A stretch of 41,111 nucleotides of DNA from Eubacteriales bacterium (GTDB taxonomy: Bacteria > Bacillota > Clostridia > UBA1381), in contig JAHAZB010000047.1 of assembly GCA_018384175.1 (NCBI GenBank), positions 1 through 41,111 on the forward strand. The letters are read 5' to 3'. Positions 8,013-16,367 of the stretch are shown one piece after another. Position numbers and translations under genes: made by a program. The notes beneath the pieces were generated by a model, which saw only the letters and a program-made list of their open reading frames with translations, did no database searches and had not been told where the DNA came from. Positions within the stretch are counted from its first letter, which is position 1; every line of letters begins with the position of its first letter.

Positions 8013-9647
8013 CTATTTTGAAAGATTGCAATGACGCACCGTATCTCTGACCTTTAAAACAAACGAGGGTGAAACGGATAATTCATCAATACCCATACGA
8101 AGGAATGTTTCCGTTAAACTTGTATCAGCTGCAAGCTCACCGCATATTCCTATCCATATACCGTTTTTGTGTGCATTTTCCGCAGCCATCTCTATTAATC
8201 TTAAAATTGCCTCGTGATGAGTGTTACAGAATGATTCTATATCTGGATTCTGCCTGTCACAAGCAAGCGTATATTGTGTTAAGTCATTTGTTCCAACGCT
8301 AAAGAAATCAACCAAAGGTGCAAGCTTATCACTTATAATTGCCGCCGCCGGAGTTTCTATCATAACACCAAGCTCAACAGTTTTAGAATATTTAACGCCC
8401 TGCTCGTTTAATTCCTTTTTTACTTCATCGCATATAGTAAGAATTTGTTCAACCTCACGAACACTTGTAATCATTGGAAACATTATCCCAAGATTTCCGT
8501 AAACAGACGCTCTGTAAAGTGCTCTTAACTGCACCTTAAATATTTCAGGGCGTGTTAGGCATATTCTGATTGCACGATAGCCCAAAGCAGGGTTTTCTTC
8601 CTTCTTCATACCGAAATAATCAACCTGCTTATCCGCACCTATATCGAGTGTCCTTATTATAACCTTTTTCCCTGCCATTCTTTCAAGAACTCTTTTATAT
8701 GCTAAAAACTGCTGTTCCTCTGTCGGATAATCGCTGTTTTCAAGATACAGAAACTCGCTTCGGAACAAGCCTATACCGCCTGCATCATTAAGCAAAACAG
8801 CTCCGATATTGTCAACACTGCCGATATTTGCAAAAATATTAATTCTTTTGCCGTCCTCGGTTATGTTCTCCTTGCCTTTGAGCTCCTGTAAAAGCCGTTT
8901 CTTTTCCTCCTCGGAATGTTGTTTCAAAATCAGTCTGTCTCTCGTTTCATCATCGGGATTTACGAATATTTCGCCTGTAAATCCATCAACAAAAGCTTCG
9001 TCACCGTCATTGATTTGTGCAAGAAATTCATCGCCAACACCAATAACGGCAGGTATATTCATATTCCTTGCAAGTATCGCCGTATGAGAATTAGACGAGC
9101 CGTGAGCCGTAACAAATGCAACAACCTTATCTTTATCCAAAGATACCGTTTCACTCGGTGCAAGGTCATCTGCACAGACAATCATATTGTCATACAAGTC
9201 TCCCCCGTCTGATGTAGCGCCTGTTAGATTTGTAATAATTCTATTGGAAATATCTCGCACATCTGCGGCTCTCGCCTGCATATATGCGTCCTCCATTGAA
9301 GAAAACATCTCTGCAAAGTTATCCGCCGTCACTGCCACGGCATATTCTGCATTCACTTTTTGGGTTTCAATTATATTCACAATGCTCTCGTTATAATCAT
9401 CATCCTCAAGCATCATCATATGAATCTCAAAGATTTGTGCATTTGTTTCGCCGACTTCCTTAAGTGCTTTTTCATAGATTGACTGCAACTGCTCCAAAGT
9501 CTTAGCCTTTGCCGATTCAACTCGTGCTATTTCACTTTCGGAATTTGCACAATGAATACGCTTTATTGTTATATTCTGTTTCTTGAAAACAGAGATTTTG
9601 CCAGAGGCAACAGCACCGTAAACGCCTTTTCCTTTAAATACTTTCAT
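8013..9647 (-). CDS. ptsI: PTS enzyme I (phosphoenolpyruvate-protein phosphotransferase)
   Basis: Takes phosphate from phosphoenolpyruvate and passes it to HPr, feeding all PTS sugar uptake. The 544 residues include the HPr-binding N-terminal helices, the swivelling domain with the phospho-acceptor His in GSSNSHTAILARNM, and the PEP-binding barrel with GLFRSEFLY, SVGTNDLTQYTLACDR and the catalytic Cys in GICGELAAD. A GTG two codons upstream would sit 2 bases from the ggaggg site, so ATG at 9647 is the better start. The order fruR-fruK-fruA-ptsH-ptsI on one strand puts general PTS genes under fructose control here. Slightly shorter than the usual 570 residues. Confidence 0.97.
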   Translation of the reverse strand: MKVFKGKGVYGAVASGKISVFKKQNITIKRIHCANSESEIARVESAKAKTLEQLQSIYEKALKEVGETNAQIFEIHMMMLEDDDYNESIVNIIETQKVNAEYAVAVTADNFAEMFSSMEDAYMQARAADVRDISNRIITNLTGATSDGGDLYDNMIVCADDLAPSETVSLDKDKVVAFVTAHGSSNSHTAILARNMNIPAVIGVGDEFLAQINDGDEAFVDGFTGEIFVNPDDETRDRLILKQHSEEEKKRLLQELKGKENITEDGKRINIFANIGSVDNIGAVLLNDAGGIGLFRSEFLYLENSDYPTEEQQFLAYKRVLERMAGKKVIIRTLDIGADKQVDYFGMKKEENPALGYRAIRICLTRPEIFKVQLRALYRASVYGNLGIMFPMITSVREVEQILTICDEVKKELNEQGVKYSKTVELGVMIETPAAAIISDKLAPLVDFFSVGTNDLTQYTLACDRQNPDIESFCNTHHEAILRLIEMAAENAHKNGIWIGICGELAADTSLTETFLRMGIDELSVSPSFVLKVRDTVRHCNLSK

Positions 9648-9690
9648 ATTCACATCCCTCCATCAACATAATCTCCCTTTGTATACTGAT

Positions 9691-9720
9691 TGCAGGATGC
9701 GAACAAATACGCATCCTGCA
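9691..9720 (-). promoter_or_regulatory. Hairpin between ptsH and ptsI
   Basis: TGCAGGATGCG and CGCATCCTGCA pair perfectly over 11 bases around an 8-base loop. No T-run follows on the minus strand, so it is not a plain terminator. It may stabilise the upstream message or partly attenuate transcription so that HPr is made in excess over enzyme I, as is usual; this is an inference. Confidence 0.6.
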
Positions 9721-9732
9721 CTTTGCCAAACA

Positions 9733-9999
9733 TTACTCGTCGAATCCGCTTTCAAACAATGCAGCAATTTCATCAACAACAGCTTGTTCATCTGCACCAT
9801 TACAAACAATTTCAACTTCACAACCCTGTTTCATACATGCAGCCATTATCTGCATAGGAGCCTTTGCCTTTGCTTCCTTACCGTTTGCAATCAAGGTTAC
9901 TTCGCATTCGGGATGTTCCTTTACAACCTTTGCAATTATGCCTGCAGGACGCATATGAACGCCCTGCTCGTTTACAACTGTTACCTTTTTGGTTACCAT
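9733..9999 (-). CDS. ptsH: HPr-family phosphocarrier protein
   Basis: Phosphoryl carrier between enzyme I and the EII complexes, 88 residues as usual. The phospho-accepting His15 lies in GVHMRPAG. The segment that in most Firmicutes reads KSIMGVMSLG, with regulatory Ser46, here reads KAPMQIMAACMKQG: the aligned position (residue 47) is Ala. Such a protein could carry phosphate to the PTS, but could not be phosphorylated there by HPr kinase and so could not serve as the usual CcpA co-repressor. Located between fruA and ptsI, it may be a fructose-dedicated HPr. The ATG has aaaggag upstream. Confidence 0.93.
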   Translation of the reverse strand: MVTKKVTVVNEQGVHMRPAGIIAKVVKEHPECEVTLIANGKEAKAKAPMQIMAACMKQGCEVEIVCNGADEQAVVDEIAALFESGFDE

Positions 10000-10044
10000 A
10001 ATTAATTTCTCCTTTTAATAGCAAATGATGTTTTTTAAATTATC

Positions 10045-11955
10045 TTATGCGTCTGTTCGTTTTTTCTTAAGTAGTGTCAACATAACCATACTGACAAGCG
10101 AGCCGATTGCAAGTGACAATACATACAAAGGCCAGTTTCCAACAACTGCGAATACGAATATACCGCCGTGAGGTGCCATAAGCGTACATTTAAATGCCAT
10201 CGATAAACCGCCTGCCACAGCCGCACCAACCATACATGACGGGATAACTCTAATCGGGTCGGATGCAGCATAAGGAATTGCACCCTCTGTTATAAAGCTT
10301 AGACCCATAATATAGTTTACAGCACCGTTCTTTCTTTCCTCATCTGTCCATCTGTTCTTAAAGAAGGTTGTTGAAAGTGCAATAGCAATCGGAGGTACCA
10401 TACCGCCAATCATAACTGCGGCCATTATGTCATAACCGCTTGACGCGATAGCTGCTGTACCGAAAACATACGCCGCTTTATTGAACGGGCCGCCCATATC
10501 AATGGCCATCATACCACCAAGGATACAGCCGAGAACTATCTTACTTGTGTTGCCCATATTATTTAAGAAGTTTGATACACCTACATTTATCATTCCCATA
10601 AACGGGTTTACAGCACACATCAAAACTGCAATCATTCCAAGTCCTACGAGCGGATAAATCAGTACGGGTTTGATACCGTTTAGTGATTTGGGCATATGGT
10701 CGCAAAGTTTTTCAACGCCAAGCATCAAGTAACCTCCCGCAAAGCCTGCAAGAAGTGCACCTAAGAAGCCTGACGGGACCTCGCCTGCAAGATTTGCAAA
10801 TGTTGAGCCTGTGGTTGCCAGAAAACCTCCAACCAAGCCTACCAAGAATCCGGGTCTGTCTGCGATTGATTTGCCGATATATCCTGCAAGAACGGGAATC
10901 ATAAAGCTGAATGCATAGCCACCGATATTCTTAAAGAACGCTGCCAATGCAGTATAAGTGCCAAAGCTTGAATCCTGCGGAGCTCCTGCAATCGTATCTA
11001 TCAAGAAGGCAAGTGCGATAAAGATACCGCCTGCAACTGTGAACGGGAGCATATTTGATACGCCGTTCATCAAGTGCTTATATAGCTTTCTACCGAAGCT
11101 TTCTCCCTCTGTTGATTCATCTGCCGCCTTTGCTCCTGTGTGGTGATAAACGGGAGCATCGCCTTTTTCTATTCTTTCTATCAATTCCTTCGGAATTTTT
11201 ATACCGTCTGAAACCTTTGTACGAATTACTCTCTTGCCGTCAAACCTTGCCATATCCACTGTCTTGTCAGCCGCAATAATAATTCCGTCACAAGCCTCTA
11301 TTTCCTCTTTTGTTAAAACATTCTTTGCTCCGCCCGAGCCGTTTGTTTCTGCCTTAACGGTTATTCCGAGCTTTTTGCCCGCATTTTCAAGTGCCTCAGC
11401 TGCCATATATGTGTGTGCAATTCCTGTTGGACAAGCAGTAACGGCAAGAACTCTTATTCTTCCGTCATTTTCAACAACAGCCTTTGTCTCATCGGGATAC
11501 TTCGCTTTTTCCGTATCATCGATAATTTTCAAAAACTCGTTCTTGTCCTTTGCTGAAAGTAGCTTGTTTTTGAAATCCTCATCCATAAGCATTGTCATCA
11601 ATCTTGAAAGAACTTCAAGATGAACATCTCCGTCATTTGGTGCGGCAATCATAAACAGTAGAGTTGACGGCTCACCATCCATAGCCTCGTAATCAACACC
11701 GTTGGGTACTGTGATAGCCGCCAAAGACGGGGCTTTAACAGCATCGCTCTTTGCATGGGGAATGGCAATACCCTCTCCAACTGCTGTTGTGCTCACTGTC
11801 TCTCTTGCGAGAATACCCTCTTTATAAGCTTCTCTGTCTGCAATCTTTCCGCCCTTAACCTGCAAGTCGATAAGCTCATCAATCGCCTCCTGCTTGTTCT
11901 TTGGTGTAGCATTAAGCTTAATGCTCTCCACATTTAACAAATCTGTAATACGCAT
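10045..11955 (-). CDS. fruA: Fructose PTS transporter EIIABC
   Basis: Membrane permease that takes up fructose and phosphorylates it to fructose 1-phosphate. Three domains lie in order in 636 residues. EIIA (about 1-150) has the acceptor His in GEGIAIPHAKSD. EIIB (about 165-265) has the acceptor Cys in VTACPTGIAHTYMAAEAL. EIIC (about 285-630) has many membrane helices, GGMMAIDMGGPFNKAAYVFG and ITEGAIPYAASDP, which are hallmark segments of the fructose subfamily. It follows fruK after 26 bases and has aggag upstream of its ATG. The HPr gene follows after 45 bases. Confidence 0.97.
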   Translation of the reverse strand: MRITDLLNVESIKLNATPKNKQEAIDELIDLQVKGGKIADREAYKEGILARETVSTTAVGEGIAIPHAKSDAVKAPSLAAITVPNGVDYEAMDGEPSTLLFMIAAPNDGDVHLEVLSRLMTMLMDEDFKNKLLSAKDKNEFLKIIDDTEKAKYPDETKAVVENDGRIRVLAVTACPTGIAHTYMAAEALENAGKKLGITVKAETNGSGGAKNVLTKEEIEACDGIIIAADKTVDMARFDGKRVIRTKVSDGIKIPKELIERIEKGDAPVYHHTGAKAADESTEGESFGRKLYKHLMNGVSNMLPFTVAGGIFIALAFLIDTIAGAPQDSSFGTYTALAAFFKNIGGYAFSFMIPVLAGYIGKSIADRPGFLVGLVGGFLATTGSTFANLAGEVPSGFLGALLAGFAGGYLMLGVEKLCDHMPKSLNGIKPVLIYPLVGLGMIAVLMCAVNPFMGMINVGVSNFLNNMGNTSKIVLGCILGGMMAIDMGGPFNKAAYVFGTAAIASSGYDIMAAVMIGGMVPPIAIALSTTFFKNRWTDEERKNGAVNYIMGLSFITEGAIPYAASDPIRVIPSCMVGAAVAGGLSMAFKCTLMAPHGGIFVFAVVGNWPLYVLSLAIGSLVSMVMLTLLKKKRTDA

Positions 11956-11981
11956 AGTTGTTATCCTCCATTCTTTTTATT

Positions 11982-12881
11982 TTACATCTGCATAAGCAGT
12001 TTGTGTATTTCTTCTTTTTCTGCAAGACCGTTTGAAAACGCCGTTGCACCGCCGGCGGCAGTTCCGAGTTTTAGTGCATATTCATAATCTCCCGATTCCG
12101 CCCCTGCAATAAATCCGGCTACCATGGAATCACCGGCTCCAACCGAATTTTTAACTTGACCCTTGCAGGCGTTGCAAGTGTGGACATTGCCATACTCATC
12201 AACAAGCACTGCACCGTCGCCGGCCATAGATATAAGTACATTTACCGCACCCATATCCTTCAGCTTCTTTGCATATTCAATAATCTCATCCTGCGTTTTC
12301 AGTTCAACACCGAACATTTCTCCAAGCTCAAAATTGTTGGGCTTAACAAGGAACGGCTTGTATTTGAGAACATTCATAAGCAGTTGATTTGTTGCGTCTA
12401 CAACTGCCTTTATTTTCTTATTGGAAAGCCGAACAAGAATTTTCTCATAGATATCAGACGGTAAAGTGTTGGGAATACTTCCTGCAAGCACTAATGTGTC
12501 CCCGTCTTTAAGCTTATCTAACTTCTCATAAAGCAATCCAATTGCCTCGCCGCTGATTTTTGGACCTTGCCCGTTAAGCTCGGTTTCTTTATCCGACTTT
12601 ATCTTTACATTAATTCTTGAAACACCCTCGGGAAGATGTATGAAATCCGTTTCTACGCCTTTCTCTTGTACGCCTCTTTCAATAGCATTTCCCGTGAAAC
12701 CTGCAACAAAACCCAATGCTTTTGATTTTATACCAAGTTCACTTAAAACTATTGAAACATTAATTCCCTTGCCTCCAAAATACACTTCCTCTGACTGCGA
12801 TCTATTCACACAGTCCACCTGCAACTCATCAATATGAACCACATAATCAATTGCAGGATTAAAAGTAACCGTATAAATCAA
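11982..12881 (-). CDS. fruK: 1-phosphofructokinase
   Basis: PfkB-family kinase that turns fructose 1-phosphate into fructose 1,6-bisphosphate. The 299 residues show the family landmarks: TFNPAIDYVV at the N-terminus, FGGKGINVS for substrate binding, and the catalytic NSVGAGDSMVAGF near residue 250. It starts with TTG at 12879-12881, immediately after the TAA of fruR, with a strong aaggagg site 8 bases upstream that lies inside the fruR coding end. This indicates tight translational coupling. Third signature gene of a complete fructose operon. Confidence 0.96.
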   Translation of the reverse strand: MIYTVTFNPAIDYVVHIDELQVDCVNRSQSEEVYFGGKGINVSIVLSELGIKSKALGFVAGFTGNAIERGVQEKGVETDFIHLPEGVSRINVKIKSDKETELNGQGPKISGEAIGLLYEKLDKLKDGDTLVLAGSIPNTLPSDIYEKILVRLSNKKIKAVVDATNQLLMNVLKYKPFLVKPNNFELGEMFGVELKTQDEIIEYAKKLKDMGAVNVLISMAGDGAVLVDEYGNVHTCNACKGQVKNSVGAGDSMVAGFIAGAESGDYEYALKLGTAAGGATAFSNGLAEKEEIHKLLMQM

Positions 12882-13628
12882 TTATAACACCTCCTTTATG
12901 CTTGCTTCCGACAAATACTTTTTATCAATCAATTTGTCGGTAATTATCTCTCCGCAGTCCAGAGATGCAAATTTTGCACCCGTTATTTTACCAAACTTTG
13001 AGTGGTCTGCAAGGATATAAACCTCTTTGCTGTTTTTAATTGCCGTACTCTTTACGATTGCTTCGTTTTTATCAGGAGTGGATAACCCGCCCGACCTTGA
13101 AATACCATTTACCCCAATAAAACACTTGTTAAAATTATATTGCTGAAGCGATAGCACACATTCCGCACCGACAATTGCTTCTGTTGAGAGCTTTATTTCT
13201 CCTCCGGGGATCAAAACCTTAAATCCAAGCTGAGAAAGTTTCTTTGCATTTATAAAACCGTTTGTAACAAATGTAACATTCTTTTTTGGCAAATGGGCAA
13301 TCATCTTTTCCGTAGAAGTTCCGGCGTCAATAAATACTAAATCTCCGTCTTCTATCACGGAGGCGGCATATTGGGCAATCTTTTCTTTCTCTTTAACATA
13401 AAGAATTGATTTTTTCTCGACATCATTCTCATAACTGAAAAAACTCTCAGTGTTTGAAATTGCACCTCCGTGTACTTTTGTTATTATTCCACGTTTAGAC
13501 AAAACATTCAAATCTCTTCTGATTGTCGATTCGGATGCATCAAGCTCCTCGCACAGCTCACTAAGCTTAACACTTCCTCTGCTGTTGACAAGTTCAGCTA
13601 TTATTGCATACCTTTCTTCTGAAAGCAT
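12882..13628 (-). CDS. fruR: DeoR-family regulator of the fructose operon
   Basis: 248 residues. The N-terminal DeoR helix-turn-helix (about 1-55) contains VKLSELCEELDASESTIRRDL and KVHGGA. The C-terminal sugar-phosphate-sensing domain (about 75-235) has FIDAGTSTEKM, TFVTNG and ILADHSKFG, typical of DeoR regulators. The expected signal is fructose 1-phosphate, known for FruR of lactic acid bacteria. First gene of the operon, with aggaggtg before its ATG, so it controls its own expression. Operator-like repeats lie just upstream. Confidence 0.94.
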   Translation of the reverse strand: MLSEERYAIIAELVNSRGSVKLSELCEELDASESTIRRDLNVLSKRGIITKVHGGAISNTESFFSYENDVEKKSILYVKEKEKIAQYAASVIEDGDLVFIDAGTSTEKMIAHLPKKNVTFVTNGFINAKKLSQLGFKVLIPGGEIKLSTEAIVGAECVLSLQQYNFNKCFIGVNGISRSGGLSTPDKNEAIVKSTAIKNSKEVYILADHSKFGKITGAKFASLDCGEIITDKLIDKKYLSEASIKEVL

Positions 13629-13681
13629 TCTATCACCTCCTATTTGAACGATTTTGATTGATTATGACTTTTTCTGATATG

Positions 13682-13710
13682 ATAATATCACTTTACACCC
13701 CGTTCGTCAA
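13682..13710 (-). promoter_or_regulatory. Promoter of the fructose operon
   Basis: On the minus strand TTGACG, a 17-base spacer and TATTAT form a near-consensus sigma-A promoter whose -10 ends 54 bases before the fruR start. It directly abuts the repeat array at 13714-13753. Confidence 0.85.
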
Positions 13711-13713
13711 CAC

Positions 13714-13753
13714 TTTTCAGTCATTTTCAGTCATAAACCATCATTTTCGGTCA
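13714..13753 (-). promoter_or_regulatory. Four adjacent 10-bp repeats, likely FruR binding site
   Basis: Read on the minus strand the 40 bases divide into TGACCGAAAA, TGATGGTTTA, TGACTGAAAA and TGACTGAAAA, all sharing TGA at the same phase of one helical turn. They end 3 bases before the -35 box. Control by FruR through four adjacent 10-bp direct repeats is established for the Lactococcus lactis fru operon, and this array has the same architecture. The second unit is the least conserved. Confidence 0.75.
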
Positions 13754-14081
13754 TTTGTATAAAAACAGTCAGCCCTATTTGTACACATTATACAAGCATC
13801 TCAATTTCGTTATTATATATACAAGTACCTTCATTGTAAAATTCATAATCTCCCGTAAATTTACCTGAACATAATGCTCAATTGAAAGAATTATATCATA
13901 ATATTTTAAACAGCTATTGTGCTTGGATAAAACCGTCCAAGCACATTTTGTATTGGGAAATTTTACTTAAATAAGTATGGTTTGTTCCACTGAAACTAAT
14001 AATTTAAGGAAAGGGGAGAATTGTCAGGAAAATAGCGGGATTGAGAAGTTGAAAAACATTTAAAAAAATCACAGAGATTTC
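13754..14081. other. Gene-free stretch between fruR control region and AraC gene
   Basis: About 330 AT-rich bases with no credible gene. One clear hairpin is present at 13918-13945: TGTGCTTGGA pairs perfectly with TCCAAGCACA around an 8-base loop and is followed by TTTTG on the plus strand. It resembles a terminator but no plus-strand gene precedes it, so it may be left from a lost transcript. Nothing else stands out. Confidence 0.5.
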
Positions 14082-14855
14082 TTAAACAGACACATTATTT
14101 TCTTTATAGTTATAATAATAATCTGACGGAGACACTCCTGTTACTTTTTTAAATTCAGTTGAAAAATGCCGGTAGTCGCTGTATCCACACATTTCGGAAA
14201 TTTCCTGAATTGTATAGTAATTTGTCAGAATAAGAGCTTCGGCATATTTTATTCTGCTTTCAATAACATGTTTTTTTGGAGAAATACCAAATTCTTTTTT
14301 AAACAGTTTGCGAAAATAGGGTTCACTTACAAATGATTTACTTGCCGCAACATGAAGCGAAAAATTCTGTTTCAGGTAATTTTTCTGAATGTAGATAACC
14401 GAATCTAAAATTTTTCTTTCGTCGCATATGGTCATATTATCTCTGTAAAACTCCGAGAAAATTTTATTAAGAATTGAGGCGCTGTCACTCTTATATGAAA
14501 CATCCTTGTTTTTCCAACAAGCAAGCAGTTGTTTGAAAAGTTTGCCGTACTTTTCAGGTTCAGGCGGCAGAAACTTTTCAATCTTATTTGAACGATAGTT
14601 AAATGCTTTGAAATGTACCACTATCAGTGTATCGTTTTTTGAAAAGCGGGTGTATGACACACCTGAAGGGAAAAACCCTATAGAATTATCATGAAAGTCA
14701 ATTTGCTGATTTTCGTTTTGAATAACGGTATCTGCTTCGTATCTGAATGATATTGCATCAAAATTTCTGTTTGTGTCAGTTTTCTTTTTGAAGGACTGGT
14801 CTATGTATAACACATCAAGTATTTCAAAAATAATATACTCTTGTTCGAAAATCAA
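14082..14855 (-). CDS. AraC-family transcriptional regulator
   Basis: About 257 residues. The N-terminal sensing half is poorly conserved. The C-terminal 100 residues hold the double helix-turn-helix, with AASKSFVSEPYFRKLFKKEF, ISPKKHVIESRIKYAEALI, ISEMCGYSDYRHFSTEFKK and TGVSPSDY. A GTG at 14862-14864 opens the frame but overlaps the ggaggtg ribosome site, so TTG at 14853-14855, 8 bases from the site, is the likely start. It is divergent from the enolase-superfamily operon at 14991 and probably controls it. The effector is presumably a sugar or sugar acid, by context only. Confidence 0.9.
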   Translation of the reverse strand: MIFEQEYIIFEILDVLYIDQSFKKKTDTNRNFDAISFRYEADTVIQNENQQIDFHDNSIGFFPSGVSYTRFSKNDTLIVVHFKAFNYRSNKIEKFLPPEPEKYGKLFKQLLACWKNKDVSYKSDSASILNKIFSEFYRDNMTICDERKILDSVIYIQKNYLKQNFSLHVAASKSFVSEPYFRKLFKKEFGISPKKHVIESRIKYAEALILTNYYTIQEISEMCGYSDYRHFSTEFKKVTGVSPSDYYYNYKENNVSV

Positions 14856-14881
14856 TACAATCACCTCCGTTTTATAGTCTT

Positions 14882-14910
14882 ATTATACTGATTTAGTTTC
14901 GAAAAGTCAA
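14882..14910 (-). promoter_or_regulatory. Promoter of the AraC-type regulator
   Basis: On the minus strand TTGACT, 17 bases and a perfect TATAAT, ending 26 bases before the TTG start. Strong consensus match. Confidence 0.85.
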
Positions 14911-14941
14911 CATATCTACTCGGTTTTTGTATGTCTTTTTC

Positions 14942-14978
14942 TATCTATATGTGTTATCATAGTAAAAAAATATAGATA
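14942..14978 (+). promoter_or_regulatory. Inverted repeat upstream of the enolase-superfamily gene
   Basis: TATCTATA (14942-14949) and TATAGATA (14971-14978) form a perfect 8-base inverted repeat with a 21-base gap. The right half abuts the ribosome site aaggag. A TATCAT at 14955-14960 inside it could be the -10 element. It may be an operator for the divergent regulator. Confidence 0.4.
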
Positions 14979-14990
14979 AGGAGAAGAAAA

Positions 14991-16337
14991 ATGGACATTA
15001 ATGTAAATCGTTTTTCAGAACCATCTGAACTGAAAATAACAGACATCAGAGTTGCAAATATCAATGGCGCACCAAAACATTGCCCTCTTATCAAGGTTTA
15101 TACCAACCAGGGACTGATTGGTTATGGTGAAGTAAGAGATGCCTCCAGCGCTACATATGCTCTTATGCTCAAATCAAGACTTGTAGGCGAAAATCCTTGC
15201 AATGTGGACAAGCTGTTCAGAAGAATAAAGCAGTTTGGCGGTCACTCTCGTCAAGGCGGTGGTGTAAGCGGTCTTGAAATTGCTCTTTGGGATTTGGCGG
15301 GCAAAGCATGGGGCGTTCCCCTTTGGCAGATGCTTGGCGGAAAATTTCGTGACAAGGTTAGAATGTACTGTGACACCGATGTTGACGGCAAGCATACAGG
15401 AACTGATATGGGACACGCTCTCAAAAAGCGTATGGAGCAGGGCTTTACTTTACTTAAAATGGATTTGGGAATTGAGCTTATGCTTGATGAACCGGGTTGT
15501 TTAAATGCTCCCATCGGATTTTTAGAGGATATAAAAAAATATTCCATGAAAGCAATCAATCACCAGAAGGGCTCGATTGATATGGATATGATGCTTGGTA
15601 AAAATTATGAGGTGTTTACCATTCCTCACCATGCAACCGGCATTCATCTTACACAAAAAGGTATGGATTATCTTGAGGATTATGTGAAACAGGTCAGAGA
15701 TGTTATCGGCTATGAGGTTCCTCTTGCCATTGACCATTTCGGTCATATTTGCATAGAAGATTGTATTATGTTTGCAAAACGTCTGGAAAAATATAATATT
15801 GCATGGATTGAAGATATTGCACCGTGGCATTATACCGACCATTATGTGAAGATTGCCAATAGTTGTCATGTTCCTGTTTGTACCGGTGAGGATATCTACC
15901 TTGCTGAAAACTTTGAACCGCTGATGCAAAGCGGCGGTGTGTCCGTTGTACACCCTGACATACTTACCGTTGGCGGGGCATTGGAAATTAAAAAACTTGG
16001 CAATATGTGCGATAAATACGGCGTTGCGATGGCAATACATATGGCAGAAAGTCCGATTGCCTGCATGGCAGCTATTCATGCTGCTGCAGCAGTTCAGAAT
16101 ATACTTGCGGTTGAATTTCACTCTGTTGATATTCCATGGTGGAATGACCTTGCCATCGGAATTGACAATCCGCTGTTTAAGGATGGATTTGTAAACGTTC
16201 CCAATAAGCCCGGTCTTGGCATTGACGAACTGAATGAAGAATTGATTGCAGAGCATATGCATGAAAAATATACCGGCATATGGGAGCCTACAACCCAATG
16301 GGATAACGAATGGGCAAATGACAGGGAGTGGAGTTAA
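14991..16337 (+). CDS. Enolase-superfamily sugar-acid dehydratase (mandelate racemase/MLE type)
   Basis: 448-residue cytoplasmic protein. The N-terminal capping domain reads KITDIRVANINGAPKHCPLI with the loop YGEVRDAS. The barrel domain has GLEIALWDLAGKAWGVPLWQ and LLKMDLG. The three acidic metal ligands are LAIDHFGH (about residue 247), WIEDIAPW (about 274) and TGEDIY (about 300), followed by IHMAES near residue 345. This layout indicates a sugar-acid dehydratase of the mandelate-racemase group. An unusual insertion of about 60 residues follows the KMD motif. It is the first gene of an operon that also holds an SDR, an MBL hydrolase and an RraA-like protein, all expected in catabolism of an acidic sugar. 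Exact substrate unknown. Confidence 0.88.
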   Translation: MDINVNRFSEPSELKITDIRVANINGAPKHCPLIKVYTNQGLIGYGEVRDASSATYALMLKSRLVGENPCNVDKLFRRIKQFGGHSRQGGGVSGLEIALWDLAGKAWGVPLWQMLGGKFRDKVRMYCDTDVDGKHTGTDMGHALKKRMEQGFTLLKMDLGIELMLDEPGCLNAPIGFLEDIKKYSMKAINHQKGSIDMDMMLGKNYEVFTIPHHATGIHLTQKGMDYLEDYVKQVRDVIGYEVPLAIDHFGHICIEDCIMFAKRLEKYNIAWIEDIAPWHYTDHYVKIANSCHVPVCTGEDIYLAENFEPLMQSGGVSVVHPDILTVGGALEIKKLGNMCDKYGVAMAIHMAESPIACMAAIHAAAAVQNILAVEFHSVDIPWWNDLAIGIDNPLFKDGFVNVPNKPGLGIDELNEELIAEHMHEKYTGIWEPTTQWDNEWANDREWS

Positions 16338-16367
16338 TAGAAATTTTAACTAAGGAGTGGATTATAT

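Noticed and set aside
13918-13945. Hairpin considered as a terminator of a plus-strand gene
   Set aside because: No plus-strand gene precedes it; kept only as a note within the gene-free stretch.
15522-16298. Long minus-strand frame opposite the enolase-superfamily gene
   Set aside because: Antisense to a gene with intact metal-ligand motifs; composition is unlike a real protein.
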